A stretch of 64,000 nt of DNA, from contig JACKBX010000006.1 in the NCBI GenBank assembly GCA_020634375.1, positions 124,001-188,000 on the forward strand, written 5' to 3'. Positions within the stretch are counted from its first letter, which is position 1; every line of letters begins with the position of its first letter. This stretch comes from Ardenticatenaceae bacterium. Lineage in GTDB: Bacteria; Chloroflexota; Anaerolineae; Promineifilales; Promineifilaceae. Of this stretch, positions 8,270-15,796 are shown in pieces. The position numbers were made by a program, and so were the translations under genes. The notes below the pieces were generated by a model. It saw only the letters and a program-made list of their open reading frames with translations, was not told the DNA's origin and ran no database searches.

Positions 8270-9460
8270 CTAACGGCGCAGCCGCGAGAAAGTGCGGGCT
8301 ACAATTTCCTCGCGCAGTTGCACCAATTCCGGGTAATCGTAGAAAAACTGCACCTTTTGGTCGGCGATGCTGCTGCCGCTGGGACGGGGTTGTAGCACAA
8401 AGGCCGTCCACGATTCGGCGATGTCTTCGCCGGGATTGGTGGCGGCGTAGTCGGTGACAAACTGGTCGGGGTGACGCTCATAAAAAGCGTACACCGCATC
8501 TTCGTATTCGCCCTCGTCCTCAATGGCTTGAATGTCGAGGTATTCGTCTTCTAAATCAGTCCAGAAGCGTTGGTAGAACTGGTTGATGTAGGAGTTGGCA
8601 TGGCTGCATCCTTCGCCGGGGAAAAAGGTGGGGCAGGAAGCGGCCGTTTCGTCATACAATTCCTCGTCATCTTGCTGGTAAAACAGGTCGGTGTCCAGGT
8701 CTACCTGATGGTCGTTTAGCGTTAGTAAATGGCCGAATTCGTGAATCAGGCTGTAAGTCAATTCCTGCTGATTGCCCGCATCCACAATGTCTACGGCCAG
8801 CGCCCATTTCATCGGGTCGTCCGGGTCTTGTTCAACGGCCGCATACACATTCTCCACGCCATCCGTAAAAATGTAGAACTTGCTCACATAGTCGCGCTGG
8901 TCTGCGGGGATGAGGTTGCTGAAATATTCCCAAATGGCTTGGTGGGTGGCTGTGTCATCCTGGTAGCCTTGCCAGTCGGCCTGCACATCAGGCGTGTCCA
9001 GCACGCTAATCTCGTTGCCATTAACGGCATAGACGATGATGGCGTCCTCGCCCATTTCTTGCAGGTCTTGGTATTGGTTGTCTTCATTGCCGAACATGCC
9101 AAAAACGTCGTCCAAAATGCTGCCGTATTCGGTATCGGCGTCATCGGCGAGATAGCAAAGCTGGTCTACGGGGTCGTACACTTCGTCAGGGTAGCAGTCT
9201 TCGGCCGTTTCGTAGTAGCCGTCGTTGTACTCTTCGTCGGAATAGTCCGCTTCTTCATCATAACTGCCGTCATTGTAACTGCTGTCATCAATGACGTAGC
9301 ATACTTCTTCATTGGGATCGTATTCGTCGCCGGGGTCGCAATCTTCGGGGCCGGAAGCATTGTAATAGTCGTAATATTCGTTGTTGCCGCAAGCTGCCAG
9401 CCCGACAATTAATACGAGCAAAAAGCTCCAGAGAAGGCGTTGATAATGGGTGTTTTTCAT
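8270..9460 (-). CDS. Acidic, Tyr-rich lipoprotein with HExxH zinc-peptidase motif
   Basis: 396 residues. The N-terminus has a lipoprotein signal ending Leu-Ala-Ala-Cys24, so the protein should be anchored outside the membrane. Residues 26-110 are strongly acidic and Tyr-rich and hold two copies of a Cys-containing unit: Glu-Asp-Cys-x-Pro...Tyr-Asp-Pro...Cys-Tyr. A zinc-binding His-Glu-Phe-Gly-His lies at 240-244, and Ala-Glu-Ser-Trp near 349 offers the third ligand typical of gluzincins. Low-complexity acidic segments before the catalytic domain are unusual. The family was not recognised; peptidase activity is inferred from the motif. Confidence 0.8.
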   Translation of the reverse strand: MKNTHYQRLLWSFLLVLIVGLAACGNNEYYDYYNASGPEDCDPGDEYDPNEEVCYVIDDSSYNDGSYDEEADYSDEEYNDGYYETAEDCYPDEVYDPVDQLCYLADDADTEYGSILDDVFGMFGNEDNQYQDLQEMGEDAIIVYAVNGNEISVLDTPDVQADWQGYQDDTATHQAIWEYFSNLIPADQRDYVSKFYIFTDGVENVYAAVEQDPDDPMKWALAVDIVDAGNQQELTYSLIHEFGHLLTLNDHQVDLDTDLFYQQDDEELYDETAASCPTFFPGEGCSHANSYINQFYQRFWTDLEDEYLDIQAIEDEGEYEDAVYAFYERHPDQFVTDYAATNPGEDIAESWTAFVLQPRPSGSSIADQKVQFFYDYPELVQLREEIVARTFSRLRR

Positions 9461-9503
9461 GAGCTTATCTCCTGGTTTTTATTTGGCGTGTATTTTAGCC
9501 TCT

Positions 9504-10277
9504 TTATGGCTTCCAGGTGTAGGGATAGGTGTTGGTGAGAAAACGGAAGCCGCGTTTTTGCAAGATGGCGCGGCTCATATCGCTGGCGTCAATCATGAGG
9601 AAGCGGTAGCCGCGCTGCCGGGCTTCTTGGGCGCGGGTGTTGACAACGGCCGTATACGCCCCCCTTCCTCGATAATCCACCAAAGTCGCTCCGCCCCACA
9701 TCCCGGCAAACTGGCTGCCCGGTGGAAAGGACGCCCACGCGCCACAAACCGGCTTGCCATCCAGGTAAACCAGATACACGCTCCACTGTTCCGGCTCTTT
9801 CAAAAATTCACTGAGCTGCTCTTCCAGCCAGTGAAAATCGTGGCCCCAAACTTGCTGCTGAATGGCAACGATGTCGCGTATTTGGACAATGGTGGTCACG
9901 CGGCGTACATCGGCCGTGACCGGCTGCCAATAGCTGTCGGGCGCTTCTTCCATGTCTAGTACCAGCAGCCCTTCGGCCTCATCCGGCTCAAAGCCGTGTG
10001 CGCTGAGGCGCTCTTTCAGGTCGGACGGTTGGTCGTGGTCGTACACTTTCCACTCCAGCCCGCTTCCGCCAATGCTTTGGAAGTAGGTGATTTGCTCTTG
10101 GATAACGCGGTTGGCGGTAACGGCCGTCAACTGGCTATAAATCACAAAATGCAACCGATTGGGCAGCGTGCAAATGTGGCGCACCACATCGGGCGTCTCT
10201 TCGCGGCGGTACAGGGAGTGCGTCCCCTGCCGTCGCTCTTGTTCATCATACAGCGCTAAAATAGCTAAGGTGTCCAT
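9504..10277 (-). CDS. GNAT-family N-acetyltransferase
   Basis: 257 residues. The GNAT core is in the C-terminal half: Val-Tyr-Leu-Asp-Gly-Lys-Pro-Val-Cys-Gly-Ala (strand 4), Tyr-Arg-Gly-Arg-Gly-Ala-Tyr-Thr-Ala-Val-Val (acetyl-CoA pyrophosphate loop), and a final Leu-Gln-Lys-Arg-Gly-Phe-Arg-Phe-Leu. The N-terminal ~120 residues are a divergent GNAT-like half without the loop motif. It stands alone on the minus strand between the lipoprotein and methyltransferase genes. The substrate is unknown. It is one of three GNAT genes within 8 kb. Confidence 0.87.
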   Translation of the reverse strand: MDTLAILALYDEQERRQGTHSLYRREETPDVVRHICTLPNRLHFVIYSQLTAVTANRVIQEQITYFQSIGGSGLEWKVYDHDQPSDLKERLSAHGFEPDEAEGLLVLDMEEAPDSYWQPVTADVRRVTTIVQIRDIVAIQQQVWGHDFHWLEEQLSEFLKEPEQWSVYLVYLDGKPVCGAWASFPPGSQFAGMWGGATLVDYRGRGAYTAVVNTRAQEARQRGYRFLMIDASDMSRAILQKRGFRFLTNTYPYTWKP

Positions 10278-10300
10278 AAAACGGGTGTCCTTTGCGAGCC

Positions 10301-10368
10301 GTGATGCGTGAAACGTGAAACGTGAAACGTGATACCTTTTTATTCACGTTTCACGCTTCACGTTTCAC
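10301..10368. repeat. Large inverted repeat of the 'cgtgaaacgtg' family
   Basis: Three to four tandem copies of GTGAAAC-type words (10301-10332) face TTCACGTTTCACGCTTCACG (from 10343). The stop codon of the methyltransferase gene is inside the right arm. Confidence 0.87.
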
Positions 10369-11108
10369 TTGCGGAATAAGTATATCGCCCATCCCAGCGT
10401 GGCACGGCCGTATTGCAAATATTCACGCTTTTGATCACGTACTCGCTCCAACAGTTCCGGCACATCAGGATCATCTGCATGGGCCAGCGCATAATTTTCG
10501 CTCGCGTACCACTGTAAAGATTCGTAAGTATCCCAATCGTCCTGATTGCTAACAAGCGTATACAGCAATTTTAGCCCCAACGTCTGCCCAACAGTGGCAT
10601 TCTCATAGTGCGTACCAAACATATCCGCCTTCATATTCGCCATTTGCAGGTATTCGGGGTCAGGTTCTTGCAACCAGTACGGCTCGCCAACGGCAATCAG
10701 CCCGCCCGGTTTAGTCATCGCTTGCAGCGCGGTCAGCGTCCCTTTGTGCCCGTTAAAAATCCAGCTTGCGCCCAGGCATACCGTCAGATCGAAACTTTCT
10801 GGTGCATCCGGCGTGTACTTTGCGCCGTCCATTTCCAGCAGAGTGATGTCAACGTGTGGCGCTCGCTCGGCCAGTTTTGCTTGGGCGTCGCGGATGCAGT
10901 AGGGGGAGGTGTCTACGCCAACGGCCGTTACCTCATACCTCTTCGCAATTTGCGCCAGCAGCTCCGCCTTGCCGCAAGCCAACTCCAGCACCTTTGCATT
11001 TGGTGGCAGCCGCAGCAGTTCCACCAGCCGCGCAAACTTCTGCAAACTGCTGGGGTTGCAAATGATATGTTCTTTATGTGTGATGTCGAAAAATTTCCAG
11101 ATGTTCAT
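10365..11108 (-). CDS. Class I SAM-dependent methyltransferase
   Basis: 247 residues. The Rossmann SAM-binding motif is Val-Leu-Glu-Leu-Ala-Cys-Gly-Lys-Ala near residue 42, followed by Ala-Val-Gly-Val-Asp-Thr-Ser (motif I acidic strand) and Phe-Asp-Leu-Thr-Val-Cys-Leu-Gly-Ala. The methyl acceptor cannot be deduced; the overall pattern fits small-molecule methyltransferases (Methyltransf_11/25). Word repeats lie on both sides, and the stop codon sits within the repeat at 10301-10368. Confidence 0.88.
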   Translation of the reverse strand: MNIWKFFDITHKEHIICNPSSLQKFARLVELLRLPPNAKVLELACGKAELLAQIAKRYEVTAVGVDTSPYCIRDAQAKLAERAPHVDITLLEMDGAKYTPDAPESFDLTVCLGASWIFNGHKGTLTALQAMTKPGGLIAVGEPYWLQEPDPEYLQMANMKADMFGTHYENATVGQTLGLKLLYTLVSNQDDWDTYESLQWYASENYALAHADDPDVPELLERVRDQKREYLQYGRATLGWAIYLFRK

Positions 11109-11155
11109 GATAGGTGTTGTTTCCTTCTCTTTGGGAATTTGAGGGGTAATCGCAG

Positions 11156-11204
11156 CGTAAAACGTGAAACGTGATGCGTGACCAGAAAGGATTCACGTTT
11201 CACT
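11156..11204. repeat. Inverted repeat of the 'cgtgaaacgtg' family
   Basis: CGTAAAACGTGAAACGTGAT on the left faces ATTCACGTTTCAC on the right, upstream of the methyltransferase gene. Confidence 0.8.
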
Positions 11205-11258
11205 CCCTAAAATCCGAAAGCCCCTATTTCCTTCTGTAAAATGGGGATTGACGAATCG

Positions 11259-12461
11259 CTAATCTCCCAATTGATTATATAGTTTGACATAATTCTCGAA
11301 GCGCCAGGAGGCAATACGGCCGTTTGCCACCCCATCCTGCACCGCACAACCCGGCTCGCTATCATGGCGGCAGTCACTAAAACGGCACTGCACAGCAAAG
11401 TCGGCAATGTCCGGGTAGAAGTCGAGCAAGTCATCCGCTTCAAGCCCCAGCAGCCCCATATCTTTAATGCCCGGCGTGTCAATGACATAGCCATTGAGCG
11501 GCCGCAGCGGATACATGACGGCCTGCGTGGTGGTGTGCCGCCCCTCGCGGCTGGGCATGTTGCTGATGCGGGCCGTGCGCAGATTCAGGTCAGGATCAAT
11601 GGTGTTGAGCAGCGTAGATTTGCCCACGCCGGCCAGCCCGGCCAGCACGGTGGTTTTGTGGCGCAGCACGGCCGTCAACTCCCCAATTCCCTCGCCCGTT
11701 ACCGCACTGGTGTACAGGACGCGATGGTTGAGAGTTTGATACGGCCGTAACAACGTATCTACCTCCGCCATATCATCGGCCAGGTCAATTTTGTTAATGC
11801 AGACAATCCCCGATAGGTTATTGCGTTCCGCGCCAATCAGATACTCATCCACCATTTGCAGCCACAAATGCGGCTCGCGCCACGCGGCCACAATCAAGAC
11901 CTGATCGACATTCGCCGTCAAAAGCTGGCGCAAATGGCCGTAAAAGGGATCGGCACGCCCCAATCCACTGCGGCGCGGCAGCACTTCCTGCACAAAACCG
12001 CGCCCCTCTTCCTGTTGGCTCACTAACACGCGATCCCCAACAGCGACAATGTTGGTATAGCCCGTTTGCTCGGCAATCAGCGCACCGCGCCAATCGCAGA
12101 CGAGAATCTCATCATTCAAGGCAACCCGGCACAACCCCCGGCTAACCTCAATGACAATACCCAGTGCATAAGGCGAATCGGCGGCCAACTGCTGCCATCC
12201 TGCCTCATCAAAATCGCTGGCGACGGCTTGCGCCGATAGCATTTCTACCTGCTCGCGCCGTTCCAACTCATCACGCGGCATAATGCGCCGGTCCGCCACC
12301 ACCCCGAACTCATTGGGCTGCAAAGGCTGCCAATCGCTGCGGTGTTTTTCCTGATTGGCGGCCGTGTTATGCCGCACCGTTTTGCGCTGCGCTTTTTGTG
12401 CCTGCCACGCCTCTCGCTGTCGTTCTTTTAAGCGTTGTTTCTGTTTCTTACTTTTCGTCAA
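11259..12461 (-). CDS. rsgA: Ribosome small subunit-dependent GTPase A
   Basis: Circularly permuted GTPase that assists late 30S maturation. Order of motifs: OB-fold, G4 Asn-Lys-Ile-Asp, G5-like Thr-Ser-Ala, G1 Gly-Leu-Ala-Gly-Val-Gly-Lys-Ser-Thr, then Gly-Arg-His-Thr-Thr-Thr and G3 Asp-Thr-Pro-Gly-Ile-Lys. The C-terminal zinc site is Cys-x5-Cys-Arg-His-x5-Cys. The first ~60 residues are a basic, Gln/Lys/Arg-rich extension. Start chosen at TTG 12461 because AAGAGG precedes it; an ATG at 12506 would overlap the upstream gene. It shares the minus strand with the small gene at 12482, 20 bases away. Confidence 0.95.
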   Translation of the reverse strand: MTKSKKQKQRLKERQREAWQAQKAQRKTVRHNTAANQEKHRSDWQPLQPNEFGVVADRRIMPRDELERREQVEMLSAQAVASDFDEAGWQQLAADSPYALGIVIEVSRGLCRVALNDEILVCDWRGALIAEQTGYTNIVAVGDRVLVSQQEEGRGFVQEVLPRRSGLGRADPFYGHLRQLLTANVDQVLIVAAWREPHLWLQMVDEYLIGAERNNLSGIVCINKIDLADDMAEVDTLLRPYQTLNHRVLYTSAVTGEGIGELTAVLRHKTTVLAGLAGVGKSTLLNTIDPDLNLRTARISNMPSREGRHTTTQAVMYPLRPLNGYVIDTPGIKDMGLLGLEADDLLDFYPDIADFAVQCRFSDCRHDSEPGCAVQDGVANGRIASWRFENYVKLYNQLGD

Positions 12462-12481
12462 ATTGTTTACCTCTTGTTGAA

Positions 12482-12832
12482 TCACTCGTTTGTTGGCGTC
12501 ATGCACCAGTCAATCAAGCGGCGCACAAAGTCGGCGGTAGGGTAGCGTTTGCTGTCGTGCTTCCAGCGTGGCATCTCCAATTGCCTTGCGCCCGGTTGGC
12601 GCGGGAACTGTATGCCCTCAATTTTCAGCAGTGCAAACGCATCACGCGGCTCCGGGATACGATAGGCAATGATGAACTGCTTCTTCGTGTCGAAGATGCG
12701 CAGATACCGTTCTTTAACCGGCTCCACGAACCCGCTCTCGTCCGGCAGTTTTTGCGTTGCCTCTTGTACATACCAGAGGTACTCTCGCCCTTTATAATTC
12801 ACTTTCCGCCGCCCTTTTTTGCTAACTGCCAT
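12482..12832 (-). CDS. Hypothetical protein (116 residues)
   Basis: Basic N-terminus (Met-Ala-Val-Ser-Lys-Lys-Gly-Arg-Arg-Lys-Val) followed by strands rich in Tyr and Phe; no signal peptide or membrane segment. The core pattern Arg-Tyr-Leu-Arg-Ile-Phe-Asp-Thr-Lys-Lys-Gln-Phe-Ile-Ile-Ala-Tyr-Arg suggests a beta-rich fold. I do not recognise the family. It sits 20 bases upstream of rsgA on the same strand and may share its transcript. It has no ACGGCCGT copy. Confidence 0.75.
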   Translation of the reverse strand: MAVSKKGRRKVNYKGREYLWYVQEATQKLPDESGFVEPVKERYLRIFDTKKQFIIAYRIPEPRDAFALLKIEGIQFPRQPGARQLEMPRWKHDSKRYPTADFVRRLIDWCMTPTNE

Positions 12833-12882
12833 GATTGCTCCTTAGCCAGTCAGCTTGTCAGGCTGACTGGCTGAAATGCTGA

Positions 12883-13899
12883 CTAGCTGATCGCCTTCCG
12901 ATACGTCGCTGCCCGCTTTGCAATTTCAAAGCCCATACTTTTGTAAATGTTGAGCGCTCCGCTGAGGTTTTCTGCGTCCACGCCGAGGGCGCTTTCGGTC
13001 ATGCCCAGCTCTTTTTGCCGTTGCAAACTGTGGGCAATGAGGGCGTGTGCCAGACCGCGCTTGCGCCACGGCCGTCTCGTGAAAATGGTTTCGGTGTAGC
13101 CGCGTAAACGGCCGTATTCCTCATTCTCCTGCTCATCAATAAACGTCAGCACCCCACCAGCTACCTCATCACCATCCCAGGCCACCTGCCATAGGGCTGG
13201 GTTAAAAGTGGGATGTTCCCGCCATTCCACAAAGTTTTCTTCTGTCCATTCGCGTGCGCCCCAATGGTCGCGGAACGCTTCACGCGCCGCTTCCCAAATT
13301 TGCCGCCACTGCGACAAATCCGCCGGGCGCATCTCCAACCCATCCGGCAGTGGCCGGTCAGGGATGTCCTCCAGATTGGGCCGCACCATGTCGTAGCCGT
13401 AACGGATTGCTTCATACCCTTCACTTTGCAGAAGCGCTTCCCAATGTTTTGCGCCATCAGACGCCCAACATTGATAGACTTTTGGCCCATCGTCCGGTTC
13501 ATCGGCGGCGATGTCGTGCAGCCGTTGTTCCAGGTAGCGCGTCATGGCGCGGCGGATGCCCATGTCTCGCCAATTTGGATGCAGATAGGCGAAGTGGCTG
13601 TAGACGCGGGTTTTGTCGAGAAGCTGATCGTGCCAGCAACGGCCGTATCCCACCACTTCGCCATCCACCTCTGCAAAAATCATGTCCGTAAACGGGTCAC
13701 AATTGCTCATGTGGGCATAATCACGGGCCGTATCCTCTACCGAGATAGCCCACTCCATGCCATCAGCTTCCAGGCTGGCTGTGATCACGGCCACCATCTT
13801 TGGGTAATCCGACTCGCCGAGAAAGCCGCGAAAATGCAGCCCGGCCACATCGGGTGCGTCAGCCACAAATACATCATTCATCTCCATTTGCTTTTCCAT
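12883..13899 (-). CDS. Tandem-GNAT acetyltransferase, mycothiol synthase-like layout
   Basis: 338 residues holding two GNAT domains. The N-terminal one (~10-175) has Pro-Asn-Trp-Arg-Asp-Met-Gly-Ile-Arg-Arg-Ala. The C-terminal one (~190-335) has Arg-Arg-Pro-Trp-Arg-Lys-Arg-Gly-Leu-Ala-His-Ala and the closing Tyr-Lys-Ser-Met-Gly-Phe-Glu. The two-domain layout is that of mycothiol synthase-like GNATs, but the substrate is not implied. Its ATG overlaps the end of the upstream ABC gene by 26 bases with AGGAG in front, so it belongs to the exporter operon and may modify or detoxify the exported compound; that link is inference. Confidence 0.87.
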   Translation of the reverse strand: MEKQMEMNDVFVADAPDVAGLHFRGFLGESDYPKMVAVITASLEADGMEWAISVEDTARDYAHMSNCDPFTDMIFAEVDGEVVGYGRCWHDQLLDKTRVYSHFAYLHPNWRDMGIRRAMTRYLEQRLHDIAADEPDDGPKVYQCWASDGAKHWEALLQSEGYEAIRYGYDMVRPNLEDIPDRPLPDGLEMRPADLSQWRQIWEAAREAFRDHWGAREWTEENFVEWREHPTFNPALWQVAWDGDEVAGGVLTFIDEQENEEYGRLRGYTETIFTRRPWRKRGLAHALIAHSLQRQKELGMTESALGVDAENLSGALNIYKSMGFEIAKRAATYRKAIS

Positions 13900-15796
13900 G
13901 CCATAACTCCTGCATTACATCTGAATGCACTAACAACTCGTCTAGCGTGCCTTGCGCCGCAAGACGGCCGTTCTCCAATACCAAAATCTGATCCGCCCGC
14001 CGCAGCGCCGCCCGCCGATGCGACACAACAAACAGGTAGAGAGCAGGGGAGCAGGGGAGCAAGGAGATTCTCCTTGCTCCCCTGCTCCCCTGCTTCCCCG
14101 CTAAAAGCCTTTCCCACAACAATGTTTCCGTCTCCACATCCAGCGCACTGGAGAGGTCATCGAACACCAGCAGTTCTGCGCTGCGCACAAACATGCGGGC
14201 GGCGGCGGTGCGCTGCACCTGCCCGCCAGACAGCCGTACACCGCGTGGCCCGACAATGGTGTCCAGGCCATGTTCTAACTGCGCCACATCCGCTTCCAGC
14301 ACAGCGCGGTGGATGGCGCTGTCCACATCCACAGCTTGCGGCGGCAGCCCCAGCAGAATATTTTCCCGCAAAGGCATACTGAACAGATGCGGAATCTGCG
14401 GCGTGTATGCCGAGCGCGGCGGCACAAAAAACGCTGCCGGATCAGCAACCACTTCGCCATTCCAACGAATTTCGCCGCCATCCATTGGCAGCAGCCCCAG
14501 CAAAACCCGCAGCAGCGTCGTCTTGCCCGCGCCAATCCGCCCGGTGATGACGGTGAAGCTGCCACGCGGCAGCGTGAAAGAGACATTGGCAATGCCAGTG
14601 TTCAATAATCGGTTATCAGTAATCAGTGATGGATCATCTGACAACTGATTACTGACCACTGAATACTGATAACTTAACCCTTTAATTTCCAGCCTTTCCA
14701 AACGCTCGGCAGAATTTGCCACTTGCAAACTTGCAAACTTGCCACTTGCAAACTCGCCCTGCTTATACGCGCCTTCATAAATCGACCCATGTTCCACAAT
14801 ACTTTCCGGCGGCGCATCGGGGTGCATGGCCTGGACGCGATCTAGCACCACGCGCTGGCTGGCAATTTCCGAGAGATAGCTGCCAAAGTTGGCCGGGAAG
14901 CGGGCGACGAAGAAGAGGTAGCTGCTGAACAAGGCAAAATCGCCGACGGTGAAATCGCCCCGCGCCATTGCCGCCCCGGTTAGCAAGACCATTACCGCCA
15001 CAGCCACATCGCCCATATGGTCGGCGACGGAGAAGGCCATTGCCGAAAATGTGCCGCGACGCACATTGCGCCGCCGCCGCTCGTCGCTTAGTTTTTCCAG
15101 ATAGTACATGGCCGATGATTCGGCGTTGGCGACCTTGACGGCTTGAATTGCGCCAAACAGTTCGCCCAAAAAGCTGGTGACGGCGCTGTCTCCTTCGCGG
15201 CTTTCGCGGTGATAGCGCATGAGCCGCTCCCAGGCGAAGCGGTTGAGGAAAAAGACGCCGATGAGGGGCAGAACGGCAACGGCCGTAATCAGCCCATCAA
15301 TCCGCGCCATAATCACCAACGCAAACAGCGTAAACGCCGCGTGCCCGGCAATTTCGGGAATCCAGGTGGGGAAATCGCCATAATCGGCGAGATCATGATC
15401 CAGCCGATTGAGCGCATCGCCGATGGAGATGGGCAGCGGCAGCGCACCCGGCTTGCGCAGGATGTTTTGCACCACATTTTTGCGCAGCAGCGTCTGCCCC
15501 GCCAGCCGCACTTTCGCCGCCGACAGATTGCCGCCCACGTCCACAATCATGCGTGATGCTTCAATGGCAACAATCAAGGCCAGGATGGTGGGCAGGTTGA
15601 GGGCAACGCTTGCTTCCCCCGTCAGCCGGTCGAAAAACAGCTTTTGCAGCCAGCCAGGTACGGTACGCATTCCAAACGCATACACCGCTGCCGCCACACT
15701 GAGCCAGAAAAAGCCAGGCCGGTAGCGGATTAGCGCCCACGTTCCCTTCCAAACTGATAACTGATAACTGATAACTGATGACTGGTTAATGATCAC
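13874..15796 (-). CDS. ABC exporter half-transporter B, degenerate NBD, with repeat insertions
   Basis: 640 residues: six-helix membrane domain (~20-320) then a nucleotide-binding domain. Walker A Gly-Arg-Ile-Gly-Ala-Gly-Lys-Thr-Thr (419-427), signature Leu-Ser-Gly-Gly-Gln (522-526), Walker B Val-Phe-Asp546-Asp547 where the catalytic Glu is replaced by Asp, H-loop His593. Three stretches (347-361, ~378-400, 568-586) and the N-terminal ~15 residues are encoded by intergenic-type repeat units (14715-14757, 14601-14675, 14041-14095, 15752-15794). The frame stays open through all of them. GTG start overlaps the stop of the partner gene by four bases (GTGA) with GAGGAGG upstream, so the two half-transporters are translationally coupled. 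Confidence 0.93.
   Translation of the reverse strand: MIINQSSVISYQLSVWKGTWALIRYRPGFFWLSVAAAVYAFGMRTVPGWLQKLFFDRLTGEASVALNLPTILALIVAIEASRMIVDVGGNLSAAKVRLAGQTLLRKNVVQNILRKPGALPLPISIGDALNRLDHDLADYGDFPTWIPEIAGHAAFTLFALVIMARIDGLITAVAVLPLIGVFFLNRFAWERLMRYHRESREGDSAVTSFLGELFGAIQAVKVANAESSAMYYLEKLSDERRRRNVRRGTFSAMAFSVADHMGDVAVAVMVLLTGAAMARGDFTVGDFALFSSYLFFVARFPANFGSYLSEIASQRVVLDRVQAMHPDAPPESIVEHGSIYEGAYKQGEFASGKFASLQVANSAERLERLEIKGLSYQYSVVSNQLSDDPSLITDNRLLNTGIANVSFTLPRGSFTVITGRIGAGKTTLLRVLLGLLPMDGGEIRWNGEVVADPAAFFVPPRSAYTPQIPHLFSMPLRENILLGLPPQAVDVDSAIHRAVLEADVAQLEHGLDTIVGPRGVRLSGGQVQRTAAARMFVRSAELLVFDDLSSALDVETETLLWERLLAGKQGSRGARRISLLPCSPALYLFVVSHRRAALRRADQILVLENGRLAAQGTLDELLVHSDVMQELWHGKANGDE
14041..14095. 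repeat. Near-perfect 27-base inverted repeat inside ABC gene
   Basis: Arms 14041-14067 and 14069-14095 (GAGCAGGGGAGC words against GCTCCCCTGCTC) around one base, with one mismatched pair near the base of the stem. It encodes residues 568-586, just before the H-loop strand, where ABC domains normally have a short connection. Confidence 0.9.
14601..14675. repeat. Word repeat 'tcagtaatcagt' family inside ABC gene
   Basis: GGTTATCAGTAATCAGTGAT on one side and ACTGATTACTGACCACTG on the other form an imperfect hairpin. It encodes about residues 375-399, directly after the A-loop strand. The same words fill the gap at 34975-35048. Confidence 0.9.
14715..14757. repeat. Word repeat 'cttgcaaacttgcca' family inside ABC gene
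   Basis: Tandem words TTGCCACTTGCAAAC and TTGCAAACTTGCCACTTGC encode about residues 347-361, in the linker between the membrane domain and the NBD. The same family is intergenic at 649-719 and 1946-2002. Confidence 0.88.
15752..15794. repeat. Word repeat 'ctgataa' forming the start of the ABC B gene
   Basis: AACTGATAACTGATAACTGA-type tandem words encode roughly the first 15 residues of the half-transporter B gene, so this junction repeat has become coding sequence. Confidence 0.8.

Noticed and set aside
13213..14382. 389-codon open frame on the plus strand
   Set aside because: It is the antisense shadow of the tandem GNAT and ABC genes; no ribosome-binding site or recognisable domain.
14715..14757. 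CRISPR-like direct repeats
   Set aside because: The words are 6-15 bases, directly adjacent and imperfect, with no unique spacers and no cas genes.
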